DNA of 64,000 nucleotides from Sceloporus undulatus (taxonomy: Eukaryota; Chordata; Lepidosauria; Squamata; Phrynosomatidae), in contig NC_056526.1 in NCBI RefSeq assembly GCF_019175285.1, positions 122,518,988-122,582,987 on the forward strand, in the 5' to 3' direction. This document shows positions 9,350 to 20,151 of the stretch, in pieces (within the stretch, counting starts at the first letter, position 1; each line of letters begins with the position of its first letter). A program made the translations under genes and the position numbers. The notes beneath the pieces were generated by a model. The model was given only the letters and a program-made list of their open reading frames with translations. It ran no database searches and had not been told where the DNA came from.

Positions 9350-12300
9350 GTGACTCTTCCCCCTTTAAAGGGTGCATCCACACTGCAGAAGCGATGCGGT
9401 TTGATACCGCTTTAACCTCCATGGCTCCAGAATCATGGGAAAGGGAGTTACTTGTGGCACCAGAGCTCTAGAAAAAGCTAAGGGCTGCATCCGCACTGGA
9501 GAGATAACCTGGTTTGGCACCGCTTTAAGTCTTTGCTGGGAGTTGGAGTTTGTTGGGCCCCACAACAAGCTCCAACTCCCAGAATTCCATAGCCTTGAGC
9601 CAGACAAAGACTTAAAGCGGTGCCAAACCGGGTTATCTCTCCGGTGTGGATGCAGCCCAAGGTGCAAAACACACTGCAGAAATAATCCATTTTGAGACCG
9701 CTTTAACTGCCCAGGCTCAGTGCTAGGGAATCCTGGGAATTCCCATTTCCAGTGGAAGTTAACTTCTCACCGAGCAAAGCAATTACTTTCTTTCCCTCTA
9801 TTTTCCTTAGTCTATATGGAGTGAACACATTCTTCAAAGCACTTATACAGAATCATAGAGTTGGAAGAGACCCCAAGCGCCATCCAGTCCAACCTCTGCC
9901 ATGCAGGAATTCACAATCAAAGCACCCCAAACAGATGGCCATCCAGCCTCTGTTTAAAGACCTCCAAAGTAGGAGACTCCACCACACTCTAAGGCAATAT
10001 ATTACACTGTTGAACAGCTCTTACTGTCAGGACGTTCTTCCTAATGGTGAGGTGGAATCTTTTTTCCTGTAGCTTGAATCCATTGCTCTGCATCTTATTC
10101 TCTAGAGCAGCAGGAAAAATGCTTGCTCCATTCTCAATGTGACACCTCTTTAAATACTTAAACAGGGCTGTCATGCCACCCCTTAACCTTCTCTAAACAT
10201 ACTCAGCTCTGTAAGCTACTCCTCATAGCACGTGGTTTCCAAACCTTTTCACCATTTTGGCCACCTTTCTCTGGACAGGCTGCAGCTTGTCCACATCCTT
10301 TTTGAACTGTGGTGCCCAGGATTGGACACAATGTAGTTCCAGCCATGCACAGGTTTGGATGTATCGGCAAGCATGGGGAATCCTGAGGTTTGCAGAAGAA
10401 TCAGAAACAAGTCATTTCGGTCTGAGTATGTTCCATGGCTGTGACAGACTAGCTGGTTTTGGGGCATGGAAGCGAAGAGAATGGCCTGGAATATAATAGA
10501 GCAAGGCATAACATGAACAGATGTACTCCACACTGTAATGGTCTAACCGATCTGATTTTGTTGGTGCTGTGCTAGCTGTAGGAAAGATAGCCGATTATGA
10601 GGATATGTGGGATTTGGTAGATCTTTATAGGTTATTAGAGTAAATTAATCATGAAAATGATGATTTTTTCTTCAGATGGTTCTATCACTTCTATGTTATA
10701 TCTGTAATCTGGAATGGTTTCCTGCTCCTGTTGCTTCTGCAAAGCCTGCTAGCATCGTGGCCCTTCCCCATTTGGCTTCAGGAACTGCTCAGCATTCTTG
10801 ATGGAGTATTACATTACCAAGATGGAGGCATGCTTGCTTCTGCGAATGGTATGAACTTTTGTTTGTAGCGTAAAATCCTCCAGGTTTTTCTTTTCAAGAA
10901 GGATGTTCGACATAAACCAGGGATGGGACACCTGTGGCCATCCAGATGTTGTTGAACGCAGCTGTTCCTATCTTTGGCTGTATCTACACCGTAGAATCAA
11001 TGGAGTTTGACTGCCATGGCTCAATGCTGTGGAAATCTGGAATTTGTAGCTTTGTGAGATATTTAACCTTCTCTGTCAGAGAGCTCTGGTACCACAACGA
11101 ACTACAAATCTCAGGATTCCATGGGATGGAGCCCTGACAAATAAAGGGGTGTCAAACTGCATTAGTTCTGCAATGTGGCAACAGACTTTGTCTGTCTTTG
11201 TTTAGCTAGGGCTGCTGGGAGCTGCAGTTCAACATCTGGAGGACTGTAGAAATCCTATCCTTATTATGATGTGTTCCACCACTTATATCCTAATATTACT
11301 GTTACTAATACTACTATTCTCTCTTGCTACTATCCCAAAAGAGCTCTTTATGAACATGTAAATTAGTTTAACAATAATCTCACAGCAGAGTGAAGTCACA
11401 TAGATGGGAAGAAACTATTTATTTTACAGAAATTCACTGTTCTGAAGTGGCCAAGATCTTTCATACAGAATGTACATGTAGTAAAGGAACAACTTCTAAC
11501 ATGCCTAATTTTCTCCACTAGTATTTAAAGCTACATAGAATTCTGCATGCTAATTCATTGCTCAGTTAGAAATATTACTTCTTTTTACCTGCTTTCTAAT
11601 GAAACTTTTTCTGTGACTAAATTCAGTAATGCTGGTGAAGAGATGGATTGTTTACACAGTGACCTATGTTGGATTTCTAGGTGGTGAATCCCTGTCTGCT
11701 TTCCTGGTATGCCTTTTTGTCTGGTTAAATAGCTGTAGGCGATTACGCGAGTGTCTTCATATCAGCGTATTCTCTGGAGGTGTCATTCATATCGTACAGT
11801 ACTGCTTTGGACTCTGTTACTATGTTCTGGTGGGCTTAACAGTTTTATGTCAAGTGCCAGCCAATGTCCGGGAAGGTATGTTCTGTCTTTAACATTCTTG
11901 TTAACTGAGGTGTAACTGTATTTAGTTATTTATTGGGTACATTTATATCCCACCTTTCCACCAACAAGCTCTTCCTCTCCACTGTGTCCTGTACAGTAGG
12001 TCAGACTGAGAGAAAGTGACTGCCCAAGACTAACTGATGAGATTCATGGTCCAGAGGGTACTAGAAACTTGATAACTCACTTCCCAGTTCAGTATTCTAG
12101 CTGCACATTGGGTCATAATGTTCTGGTCTTATATAACTATAAGGGAGAGGAATTTCAGTGATTGGAAACCTAGCCTGCATTGTAAGAGGTATGCCTAGAG
12201 CCTACCTAGCAAATCTTAAGTCCAGGCTAAGACATTCCTTCTTACCAAGGCATATAATGTTTCTGCATTGTCTCTGTACTTTCTCTTAACTATGTTGCTT

Positions 12301-15279
12301 AGATAATGAGGCTTATTGAATTCCACCCTGAAGTATTTCCTATTTCTACCTAATGCAGGCAAAGATCCACAACTAGCAGTCCATTGGTATCATGCTGTAG
12401 GACTCTTGATGTTCATTTGGGCCTCTTTTCATCAACATAGATGCCATGTGATTCTAGCTAATCTTAGAAAAAATAAATCAGGTAAGATATTTTTCTGCTT
12501 TTGTCTTGTACACTTTTTTATCCTTTCATGTAAAAAAATATTACAGCACTAGCCATATCAACTGTCTTTCTGATGAATCACTGGAAATATTTAAACCCAG
12601 AGTGTACATATGATGAAACAATAGCAGATTGCTGTCTCTTTAAATGAAGATATATCCCAATCATGTGTAAGTAGGGAGAGGGGTTCCGTTCAAAGAGCTA
12701 AGTGGAATGTGTAGTTGAGAGGAGCTGCACCCTCTTTTCTACCCACTCCTCTCTGTCTCCCAATATTCTTCCCCCCCCCCCCCCCCCAACTTGAGCTCTT
12801 AGGTAAGTGTAGGCAGTAGATGTAAGTGACAGACCTTAGGGTGGGAAGTTTCAGGTACTGGAAATGTTCAGCACTTTTTGCCTGTCATCCTCCATTTGAT
12901 CTCTAAGTTATAACCCACATCCCACTTTGGAAATGATTGGAACAGATCCGCATTTAATGACATAACTCTCCTACTATTATGTATGGGTTAATGGATCTGT
13001 TAAATAGACTCTTGGGAGCAACTTTTAGATGGAGTTGTGAATTCGCAATCTACATGGGAGGTGGATTTCCAAACATGATTTTTCCATATTCACACCATCT
13101 TTATTGCTTTATATGGTTTGAGGCAGACAGGCAGACTTATGTTCTGTTGCTCTTGATGCAACTAAGGCTGGTACAGACCGCTGCTTTACAGTGGCCTGGG
13201 GCCGAAATTAGGGTTAGGGAGAGCAGAACGTCCGCATGCTCTGCACTCTCCTAGTGTTATTTTGGGCGTTTGCCCCAATAACATGCCTCATGTGCCGCCT
13301 TTAAATGGCACAGTGCACAAGAGATGTCACCGCGCCGCTCCAGACCACTAGTGGCACCTTGGCAGCAGCGTGGAAAGGAACCACATTTCGCAGCTCCTTT
13401 TTGGAGCACATTGTTGCCCGTGCTGTGCAGTCACCGTGGCAATGATGCAGGGCAGCCCCTAAGTCCATTGCTGCAGAAAGTGAGGAACACAATTGATCAT
13501 GCTGATACAAGAGGTGGACCTTATGGATCAACAGAATATAATTTATGAATTCATAAACAGGGAACTGAAAAAGCATCAGTACTGAGGATCTATNNNNNNN
13601 NNNTAGATTTCTATCCCACCTTTTGGCTGACATATCTGTGAGTCAAGCAAAGTATTAAGAGGATCTACATCTCAAAACTTGGATACCTCTGCTTAGTGGT
13701 AAAAAGTTATCTCTTTTATTTATTATTATCTGTGAGTCAAGCAAGGTATTAAGAGGATCTACATCTCAAAACTTGGATACCTCTGCTTAGTGGTAAAAAG
13801 TTATCTCTTTTATTATTTAATTAGCTTATACCCTTAGCAACAGTCATCCATCCATTCCTGAGTCACATTGCATCATGATTACTACAATGTGCTCTGTGTA
13901 GGGCTATGCTTAAAGAGTGCTCAGGAGCATTGGAGCAACACAGACTGGCTAAATTACTAACTGCTGCATGGTATGGAGTGCATGTTACTCCAATCCAAAA
14001 GACCTGTACTAGTTGCCAATTGCTTTCTAGGCCCAAATCAAGATTGGTTTTAACTTTTAAAGCCTGAATGGTTTGAAAGCAATTTTTCTAAGGAATCACC
14101 TGTCTTAATATCTGTCTAGATGTTAAGATCTTCAAGAGAGGCCGTATTGAGAATACTATCACCCAAAAGAACAGTTTGACAGGCAAGCAGGAGAGGTCTT
14201 TTTCTTATGGTGCTCCCAGATTGTATTGTATTGGGTTTCTCCTGTGTTCTTTTTCTCTCGAGAGTTGTCATCAGTTCTAACTCTTGTTGCTTTTAGGAAA
14301 GGTCCAAAGATGTATCTTTTCAATCTGGATTTTTAAACTATTTTGATATTTCCTGATTATTCCAGTATTGTAATGAGTACTGTTCTTTTAGTGGAAAGGC
14401 AAGATAAAAGATATATTAAAGGTATAAGTCAATTTCCTGCACAAAAGGCACTAAAGACAACTAATAATAATTAAATACACATTTAAAATAACATCTGAAT
14501 TAAAATTGGATACTCAAGCAATTTTGAAATAGCACTAAAAGAGATAGATATCAATCAACCAATTAGGCCTCTCTCAGCCACAGATCAGCTTATGTGTCAA
14601 AGGTCTCTCTGAATAATACTGTACTGTATTTGTCTGTTGGTGGGAGAATAATATACAGGTGATAAACCTAACCTCCTTTGGCAGAGAGTTCAAGAGTCTG
14701 GGATCAGCTGTACAGCAAGACTTCTCTCTGCCTCTGGTCATAGTGGCTTTGGCTGAAAGTTTTCCTCTGAAACTCTTATAACCTAAACAGGCTCATATAG
14801 GAAGATTGGAGTATTTCAGATAGTTTAGCCCCACTTTGTATAACACTTTAGAAATCATAACCAGCACTTTAAATTGTGCCCAGAAACACACCTCACAAAT
14901 CAAATGTTTTAATCCTAGTCCTAGTAGCCGTACATCACACTAGCAGTAGTATACACTCAGGACAATTTGACATGGCTAATTATTGTGTTGTTTTATTATT
15001 ATTTTTTGTCTATTTCCAGGAAAAGTTGTGAACTTGGACCACAGCATTCCATTTGGCGATTGGTTTGAAATGGTCTCTTGTCCTCATTACTTTGCTGAAC
15101 TCTTGATATACATCTCAATGGCCATCATCTTTGGATGTACAAATTTAACTTGGTGGTTGGTAGTGATGTATGTCTTCTTTAACCAGGCAGTGAGTGCTGT
15201 TTTGTGTCATGAATACTACCAGAGCAACTTTAAACATTATCCCAAGTATAGGAAAGCATACATACCCTTCCTCCTTTAG
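9150..15279 (+). CDS. SRD5A3: SRD5A3, polyprenol reductase / steroid 5-alpha-reductase 3 (complete, 5 exons)
   Basis: Joined exons 9150-9349, 10676-10848, 11681-11875, 12359-12481 and 15020-15279 give 951 nt, 316 aa; human SRD5A3 has 318. All junctions are GT/AG and keep frame. Conserved blocks seen: [11 protein letters not shown] and FDVPKR in exon 1, [11 protein letters not shown] and [10 protein letters not shown] in exon 3, [12 protein letters not shown] in exon 4, PFGDWFE and NLTWWLVV in exon 5, and a C-terminal RKAYIPFLL. The protein is strongly hydrophobic, as expected of an ER multi-pass enzyme with a C-terminal steroid-reductase domain. The family acts in dolichol synthesis for N-glycosylation; recent work places the enzyme at polyprenal reduction, together with DHRSX. 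The ATG at 9150 is the first in-frame one; the N-terminus is shorter than in human. TMEM165 lies 5 kb downstream on the same strand. Identification is very secure. Confidence 0.97.
9370..9480 (+). mobile_element. Half of a tgcatccacactgcag MITE
   Basis: gggtgcatccacactgcaga...accgctttaacctccatggctc, one arm of the squamate foldback family. It starts about 20 nt after the SRD5A3 exon 1 donor. Confidence 0.6.
9482..9658. mobile_element. Nearly perfect foldback MITE
   Basis: gggctgcatccgcactggag to its inverted ccggtgtggatgcagccc. Arms of about 80 nt are almost fully complementary (ttggcaccgctttaagtc / gacttaaagcggtgccaa). A young copy. Confidence 0.75.
9662..9748 (+). mobile_element. Half of a tgcatccacactgcag MITE
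   Basis: aaaacacactgcagaaataatccatttt...ctttaactgcc, the same arm and direction as 9370-9480. Confidence 0.5.
9849..10360 (-). mobile_element. CR1 LINE 3' end
   Basis: Plus strand reads agaatcatagagttggaaga then ccatccagtccaacctctgccatgcagg, the reverse complement of the conserved CR1 3' end. It runs on through the 3' part of the element (gttcttcctaatggtgaggtg, tctggacaggctgcagc). 5'-truncated at about 10360. In SRD5A3 intron 1. Confidence 0.85.
10676..10848 (+). CDS. SRD5A3: SRD5A3 coding exon 2
   Basis: Acceptor ttcttcag, donor gtatga. It begins with A to complete Arg67, then [20 protein letters not shown], matching the human second membrane segment. Its last 20 or so codons ([17 protein letters not shown]) are poorly conserved and longer than the human linker before LSAFLV. 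Confidence 0.92.
10917..11255. mobile_element. hAT-like MITE with a second MITE inserted
   Basis: The outer element begins ccatccagatgttgttgaac and ends gttcaacatctggaggac (inverted). Nested inside at about 10976-11180 is a copy of the tgcatccacactgcag family (ctgtatctacaccgtagaat...gcattagttctgcaatgtgg). In SRD5A3 intron 2. Confidence 0.6.
11681..11875 (+). CDS. SRD5A3: SRD5A3 coding exon 3
   Basis: Acceptor ggatttctag, donor gtatgt. It encodes [20 protein letters not shown] and the highly conserved [11 protein letters not shown] / HIVQYCFGL membrane block, ending in QVPANVREG. 195 nt, phase 1 on both sides. Confidence 0.95.
11898..12115 (-). mobile_element. Tigger-like end plus SINE relic in SRD5A3 intron 3
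   Basis: 11898-11920 (TTAACTGAGGTGTAACTG then TA) matches the right end of the element at 6619-7600. It is followed by tatttatatcccacctttcca...gtaggtcagactgagagaaagtgactgcccaaga, a degraded sauropsid SINE in reverse orientation. Confidence 0.45.
12359..12481 (+). CDS. SRD5A3: SRD5A3 coding exon 4
   Basis: Acceptor taatgcag, donor gtaaga. It encodes [20 protein letters not shown] and [15 protein letters not shown], part of the C-terminal reductase domain. 123 nt, phase 1 on both sides. Confidence 0.95.
12773..12787. repeat. Poly-C run
   Basis: Fifteen or more C in a row, an assembly-sensitive homopolymer in SRD5A3 intron 4. Confidence 0.8.
13166..13470. mobile_element. Foldback-type MITE with telomere-like core (copy 2)
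   Basis: Starts ggctggtacagaccgc, as at 57321. It contains TTAGGGTTAGGG at 13208-13219 and CpG-rich interior. The right end is unclear. Confidence 0.45.
13594..13603. other. Assembly gap (10 N)
   Basis: Ten N in SRD5A3 intron 4, 30 nt before a 94-nt tandem duplication. Confidence 1.
13634..13818. repeat. Tandem duplication, unit about 94 nt, 2 copies
   Basis: Copies 13634-13727 and 13728-13818 start atctgtgagtcaagcaa and are almost identical (aagtatt versus aggtatt). Adjacent to a gap, so it is either a recent duplication or an assembly artefact. Confidence 0.75.
13840..14425 (+). mobile_element. L2-type LINE 3' portion
   Basis: Decayed reverse-transcriptase C-terminal region: a frame resembling HVTPIQK...[15 protein letters not shown], as in L2/CR1-clade ORF2 tails, then a 3' tail ending tggaaaggcaagataaaagata. 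In SRD5A3 intron 4. Confidence 0.55.
14560..14910. mobile_element. LINE-derived repeat relic
   Basis: ggcagagagttcaagagtct...ataaccagcactttaaattgtgccc is the same family as 17760-18040 and 18460-18660. Common in lizards; class not certain. Confidence 0.45.
15020..15279 (+). CDS. SRD5A3: SRD5A3 coding exon 5 (last)
   Basis: Acceptor tatttccag. It encodes residues 232-316, including [20 protein letters not shown] and the membrane block ending [19 protein letters not shown], then [10 protein letters not shown] and a TAG at 15277-15279. The invariant-looking FGDWFE and NLTWWLV motifs of the family are intact. Confidence 0.96.
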
Positions 15280-16777
15280 CCTGCTCATTTGGGATAATTT
15301 GAAATTCCCATCCAAAAGAACATGGAAAGAGGTTTTCTATGGACAATGGTTTATATATCATTTGGGATCTTTGTGTGAAATCAGATTTTTGCAGATGGAT
15401 ATGAAATGCCTAATTCTTTTTTTAATAGGCAGTCCTGTTCTATACATGAAAGCAAGAAATAGTAATAGCATTAAGGAGAAGCACAACACATTCCTAATGC
15501 ATGTTTTTTCAGGAACAGTTTCCAATGCATTGGGTAGAGTACTTCTACAAAACAAAAGTATATATGAGACTATTGGCATTAACTGCATCTCACATACACC
15601 TCTTTGACAGAAAGTAATGCTAACCAAAGTGGGACTTATTTTTGCATAAACTGTGCTCTTAATCAATACATTCTGGAGGAAGTAAGATTACTATTTTGTT
15701 GGAATTCTAAAGCCATTTTTTCTATGTATAGCCCCATTAAAAGGGAATTATTTGCATAGCTAGAATGAACAAAACGTAATATATGAATGGATTGAATTCA
15801 CATATTTTTAGACTCTAGTTTGCGCAGGACACAGATAAAAATGAAATCTCTGTATCTTCAGTCTGATTCACACAAGAATGTGCTTGACTTCAGTAATGAA
15901 ATTACAGAAAATGTAATGGACAGTTTCATGTATGAATGAGGTGTGCTGAAATCAACTTGGTTTTGAGGGAGAATGAAAGCAATCTGTGTTGCAAGCCTCT
16001 GATGATTTCAAGTGGCCTGCAATGGCCATTCATTCACAGCAGTATCATTAGTTGATCCTGCAGTTAAGCAGTGAATATCCATCTTTCCTTTTCAGATGTG
16101 AATTTAAACGTTACTTGGAAATTTAAGAGTTCATATGAGTTAGCAAGGTATGTTTAGCTTGTGTAGAGAATTTGATGGGAGCAACAGAGCTTGTGTGTGT
16201 ACACATTTCCCTCTTCAGTGTAGCTCTTTCTGTGTGCAAGCAAATGCGTGTGTATGACTTATGCCATGGGCTGCTCCCTAGTTCTGTGTTCACACACAAG
16301 GCATATTTTGAAAGACTCGTATAAGTTAATCCTGCCTGTAATGTGTGAAAGTTACTTTTTTTGTCTACAGCTTCCAGAATCTCCCAGTTAAGCATGGCTG
16401 GTAGCTATGTTGGCTGGGGGCTTATGATAGCTTTCGTCTCAAGGAGTAACTTTCCAAAGCTTAGATCCCACTAGCATCTTTTAGCCCAAGGTACGTGAAA
16501 ATATTACCTGCTGTTTGGTATGTAGAACAGTAGCAAATTTCGTGCAGGTACTCACAGCCTGATGTATGTGAACTGCACCCTTCTACTAAACCTAAGTGAA
16601 TATGGGTTTTCAATTTTTGTATGAGGTACCAGGCCACTGTAGATTTTTAGTGCTCTGAATGAACATTTCATATCAAATTTCATTTGGTACAGAAAATACA
16701 CTGTTTTTATAAAACTATTTTGCACTATTTTATCATCTACTGTATAGAGATAAAAAATATACTATTTTTACATATTT

Positions 16778-16783
16778 AATAAA
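16778..16783 (+). terminator. SRD5A3: Polyadenylation signal AATAAA (SRD5A3)
   Basis: Canonical AATAAA about 1.5 kb after the stop codon, followed by T-rich and GT-containing sequence. A second AATAAA lies at 16812-16817, so tandem use is possible. Confidence 0.6.
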
Positions 16784-16811
16784 AGCTTGAACTACCAGTC
16801 TGTTGGGGATG

Positions 16812-16817
16812 AATAAA
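16812..16817 (+). terminator. SRD5A3: Second polyadenylation signal AATAAA (SRD5A3)
   Basis: Canonical hexamer 34 nt after the first one, followed by tttactttttgc. The transcript end is expected at about 16830-16850. Confidence 0.5.
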
Positions 16818-17583
16818 GTATAGTGTACACTTTACTTTTTGCAACAGGAACTAGAATCTTTACAAAGCAGTTTTAAAACCACATATATAGCGACAGTAAG
16901 AGAAAGCAAAACTCTGTGGAGGCATTTTGCATTGTTAGGAAAACAAAATGCTGTGCCAAGAAAAGCTGACTTTTGTGACATGCAGTTGCGTAATTTGTAC
17001 ATAAATTTCTAAATGTCATCTTGGTTAGTTGAGGTCAAGAGTAAAGAGTTATGGAGGACATCAAACCCTGCTCTCTGAGGCCTAGAAATTTGTGTAGCAT
17101 GCAATTTCTCATTATCTGGAAGATCTGCTCATTTATTCAGCCCTTACATTTTCAAGACACTCTTTGCAAGCGGAACTTAGAACCTTATTTTAACAGAAGG
17201 AATTAAGATTTCATATGCACAGTTGTCTCTCAGAATACTTGCATGTTCAGCTGAATTCAAATCCTATTGTAAAACTGTGAAGCTTTTGGCACAACTCCTA
17301 GCTTCCATGTCCTATTACCAAAACTATTTCAAGTATCTTATTGTTTCAAGTGGATATTTGAAACCGATGTAATGCACGAAGCCTAACAAATACAGCAATA
17401 TGTCTGATAGAAACATAGGAGGGCATATTCTCAGTAGCTACTCCTAGGCTATAGAACGCCTTCCCAAGAGAAATTCAGTTGCCTGCATCCCTGTTCTGGT
17501 CTATTCTCATTGTCAGACAAAGATGTATTTATTTAAAATGAGCCCTTATAAGTGGTTGTGGTAGGAAAATGTGCAATAAGTGT

Positions 17584-18040
17584 GTTTTTAATAATAATAA
17601 TAATAATAATAATACATAGTTTTTATTTGTATCTTCCCGCTTCTCCTAATGGATCGAGGCAGGATCACAACAGAGTTAAAAAATACTTACGATATTACAA
17701 CATTAGTTAACACACAATTAAAACCACAGCTAAAAACATAAAACATCAATCACAGGGTCAGATGCTCTCGTTCTATACCAATGGTCTTCATAGAAGGTCA
17801 GGAGGGTATGAGCGGTGAAAGAGCTCTGTCTTTACAGCCTTCTTGAAAATTTCCAAGGATGTAACAAGGCAAGTCTGGGAGTCTGTTCCATAGTCTAGGG
17901 GCAGCTATACTGAATGCTTTTTAGGAAGTGGAAATATGTTTGGATGCTGGCACCTCTAACAAGTTCTTCCCACTTGTTCTAAGAGTGCGGGGCGGATTGT
18001 ATAGGGAGATGCGTTCCCATTAGTAACCTGGGCCCAAGCC
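17584..18040. mobile_element. LINE-derived repeat with (TAA)n tail
   Basis: (TAA) run at 17590-17612, then tttttatttgtatcttcccgc, and later aggaagtg...ggcggattgtatagggagat. A typical squamate LINE 3' part. Interrupted by the element at 18049. Confidence 0.5.
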
Positions 18041-18048
18041 AACTTATA

Positions 18049-18420
18049 CAGGTTGAGTATTCCAAATCTGAAAATCCAAAATGGTCCAAAGTCCCAAGAT
18101 TTTTGAGCACTGACATGACACTTTGAGGCTTTGATTCTGGAATACAGGTATCATAGCACATACTGTATTTGTGAGGCTGGAGAGAGATGTGAGGATCTGT
18201 GAAATGGGAGGTGTGGATTCACACCAAGCACTACACTTTGATTCCTGCCATTTCACAGATCTTCATGTCTCTCCGGACGCACACCTCTACCCAGCCTCAC
18301 AAATACAGTATGTACTACGCTACTTACATCCCAACATCTAAAAATAATAATAAAATAAAAAGTAAAACCCAATTTTGAAACACTTCTGGTCCCAAGCAAA
18401 AGGAAAGCAGGGAGGGGACC
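18049..18420. mobile_element. Tigger-like element (caggttgagtattcc) with inner hairpin
   Basis: Left end CAGGTTGAGTATTCCAAATC after TA, as in MER8/Tigger-type repeats. A long imperfect hairpin (18150-18215 with 18250-18318, around tactgtatttgtgaggctgg) sits inside. The right end is unclear. A second fragment (agttgagtattccttatcc) is at 25140. Confidence 0.5.
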
Positions 18421-18429
18421 AGCCTAGCC

Positions 18430-18660
18430 TCCCGTGGAAGGGATGGTATGGGAGCAGCCACCGAGAAGGCTCTCTCTTATATCCTCACCAAGTGAGCCTG
18501 TGATGGTGGTGGGACCAAGAAAAAGCCTTCCTCTGAACATCTTAGACTTCTTGCAAGTTTGTATGAGGAGATATGGTCCCACAGATAGTCTGGACCCAAG
18601 CCGTATAGGGCTTTACAAGTCACAACCAGCAGTTTGAATTGTGCCCAGAAATGAACTGGT
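18430..18660. mobile_element. LINE-derived repeat relic, continuation
   Basis: ggacccaagccgtatagggctttacaagtcacaaccagcagtttgaattg: same family as 14560-14910 and 17584-18040. Possibly one element split by 18049-18420. Confidence 0.45.
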
Positions 18661-18844
18661 AGTCATTCAGTGAAGCTGTTTCAACAAGGAAAGGGAGTTA
18701 TATGCTCCCTTTAACTGGCCCCGGTCAGCATTCTGGCCATTATAACCCATTGAAATTTCCAGTTTCCAAAGGCAGCCCTATGTAGAGTGCATTGTACATT
18801 GCAAAGAAACCTGACAATACATCTTGTACGGGTATAGTGCTTCT

Positions 18845-19085
18845 TAATATTTTATTATTTATCTATTTATGGTATTTATACCCTGCCCTTCAGCCCTAAA
18901 GGCTCTCAGAGCGGCTTACAATTATTACTTTAATTAGACGGTTGCCTGCCCTCAGGCTTACAATCTAAAAATCTAATATTATTATTATTAACCTTTATTT
19001 ATAAAGCGCTGTAAGTTTACACAGCGCTGTACATCAATTTTTTAGTCAGACGGTTCCCTGCCCTCAGGCTTACAATCTAATATCC
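18845..19085. repeat. SINE/LINE-tail repeat in two partial copies
   Basis: gacggttgcctgccctcagg (about 18940) and gacggttccctgccctcagg (about 19049), each followed by cttacaatctaa. Also (ATT)n and ttataaagcgctgtaa. Common squamate repeat. Confidence 0.55.
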
Positions 19086-19854
19086 AGGTAACAAAAACAT
19101 GAAACCTGAGGAATAGCAGATAAATTCAGTTTGGCTGGGCCTATTTTGTCTATCAACTGGGATGAAATGAATGGCTGGGCCTGAGAACCTTATGGGTAAC
19201 TTGCTTCACGCATACATTGTGTATGATACCTTCAGAATGGCTTCCAATGCGAAGTTTACTATCAATCGTTAGTGGAAATCTTTACTCGGTTCCTACATTT
19301 CATGCTTCCCGTGACAGAAACTGGGCTTGTTTCCCAAGCAAGCACCTGGCTTTCATTCAAGGCTTTTGAACGTTGGCAGCATTCTGGGTGTGAGTGTGAT
19401 GAACAAAGTAGAAAGAAATGACTAGTTTTGTCAATTTGCTTGGCAAAGGTCGGCAGGAGGAGACGTATGGAAAAGACTGAACAAGTATTCTTGCTCCTAT
19501 GCCTCCCCATATCTAGAGTTTAAAAGTCTTGGAGATGTATAGCAGGGATACAGCCATGTCACTGTGACTCTAGCAATTCTGGTTTTAACAGTAATCTGTA
19601 ATCAATAATCTATAGCAGTGGCAGCCTCTGGTCCTTGGCACAGATTCCTTATCATTGGGACTACTATCAGGATGTGCTTCTTGTTACTTAGCCCTGGCAC
19701 AAAATGGAGGGCATTTTCTGAAACCCCTCCAGAGAAGGAGGTTGAAATGTAGGACGCGTCCTGGAAAAAGGAGGACGCCAGGTCGTCTCTGGTTAGAAGA
19801 AGCCTCAACGGTTTCAACTGCCACTGCGCAGACTCCACAATTTGAAAAAAAGCT
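19086..19854. other. Intergenic DNA upstream of TMEM165, nothing recognised
   Basis: No conserved frame. GC rises toward the CpG island at about 19.86 kb. Confidence 0.4.
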
Positions 19855-19903
19855 AAGGAGGGGGAGGGGGCGGGAGAGCGCGCGCGCGCAACTTAAGGGA
19901 GAG

Positions 19904-19909
19904 CACGTG
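19904..19909. promoter_or_regulatory. Canonical E-box CACGTG in the TMEM165 promoter
   Basis: CACGTG in the context AGCACGTGACC, resembling both the CLOCK:BMAL1 E-box and the TFEB/TFE3 CLEAR element (GTCACGTGAC). It lies about 315 nt upstream of the ATG. Function is inferred from motif only. Confidence 0.45.
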
Positions 19910-20008
19910 ACCTCCTCGGTCGCTAGGCGACGATCTGGCTCCGCCCACTCCCTACAAGCGGCTCTCTTTTCTCCCCCCTCTTTTTTTCTTTCTTTCCAAC
20001 ATGGCCGT

Positions 20009-20016
20009 TGACGTCA
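20009..20016. promoter_or_regulatory. Full cAMP response element TGACGTCA
   Basis: Perfect palindromic CRE about 210 nt upstream of the TMEM165 start codon, inside the CpG island. CREB/ATF binding is inferred from the motif. Confidence 0.5.
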
Positions 20017-20151
20017 TCAGAGTGAGGGGCGAGGAGTCCAATGAGAGAGGCGGAGGCAGCGCAAGGGGCGGGGCTCGCCTGGGGCTTCGCTTGCGTGGCG
20101 GAAAGAGCGCAGCGGATTGGCTGAGAGGGAGCGGCAAAGAAGGAAGCGGAC

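Larger units (their letters stand above)
15280..16835 (+). other. SRD5A3: SRD5A3 3' untranslated region (inferred end)
   Basis: About 1.55 kb of AT-rich, non-repetitive DNA after the stop codon, ending just after two AATAAA hexamers. No repeat was recognised inside it. The 3' end is inferred from the signals only. Confidence 0.6.
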
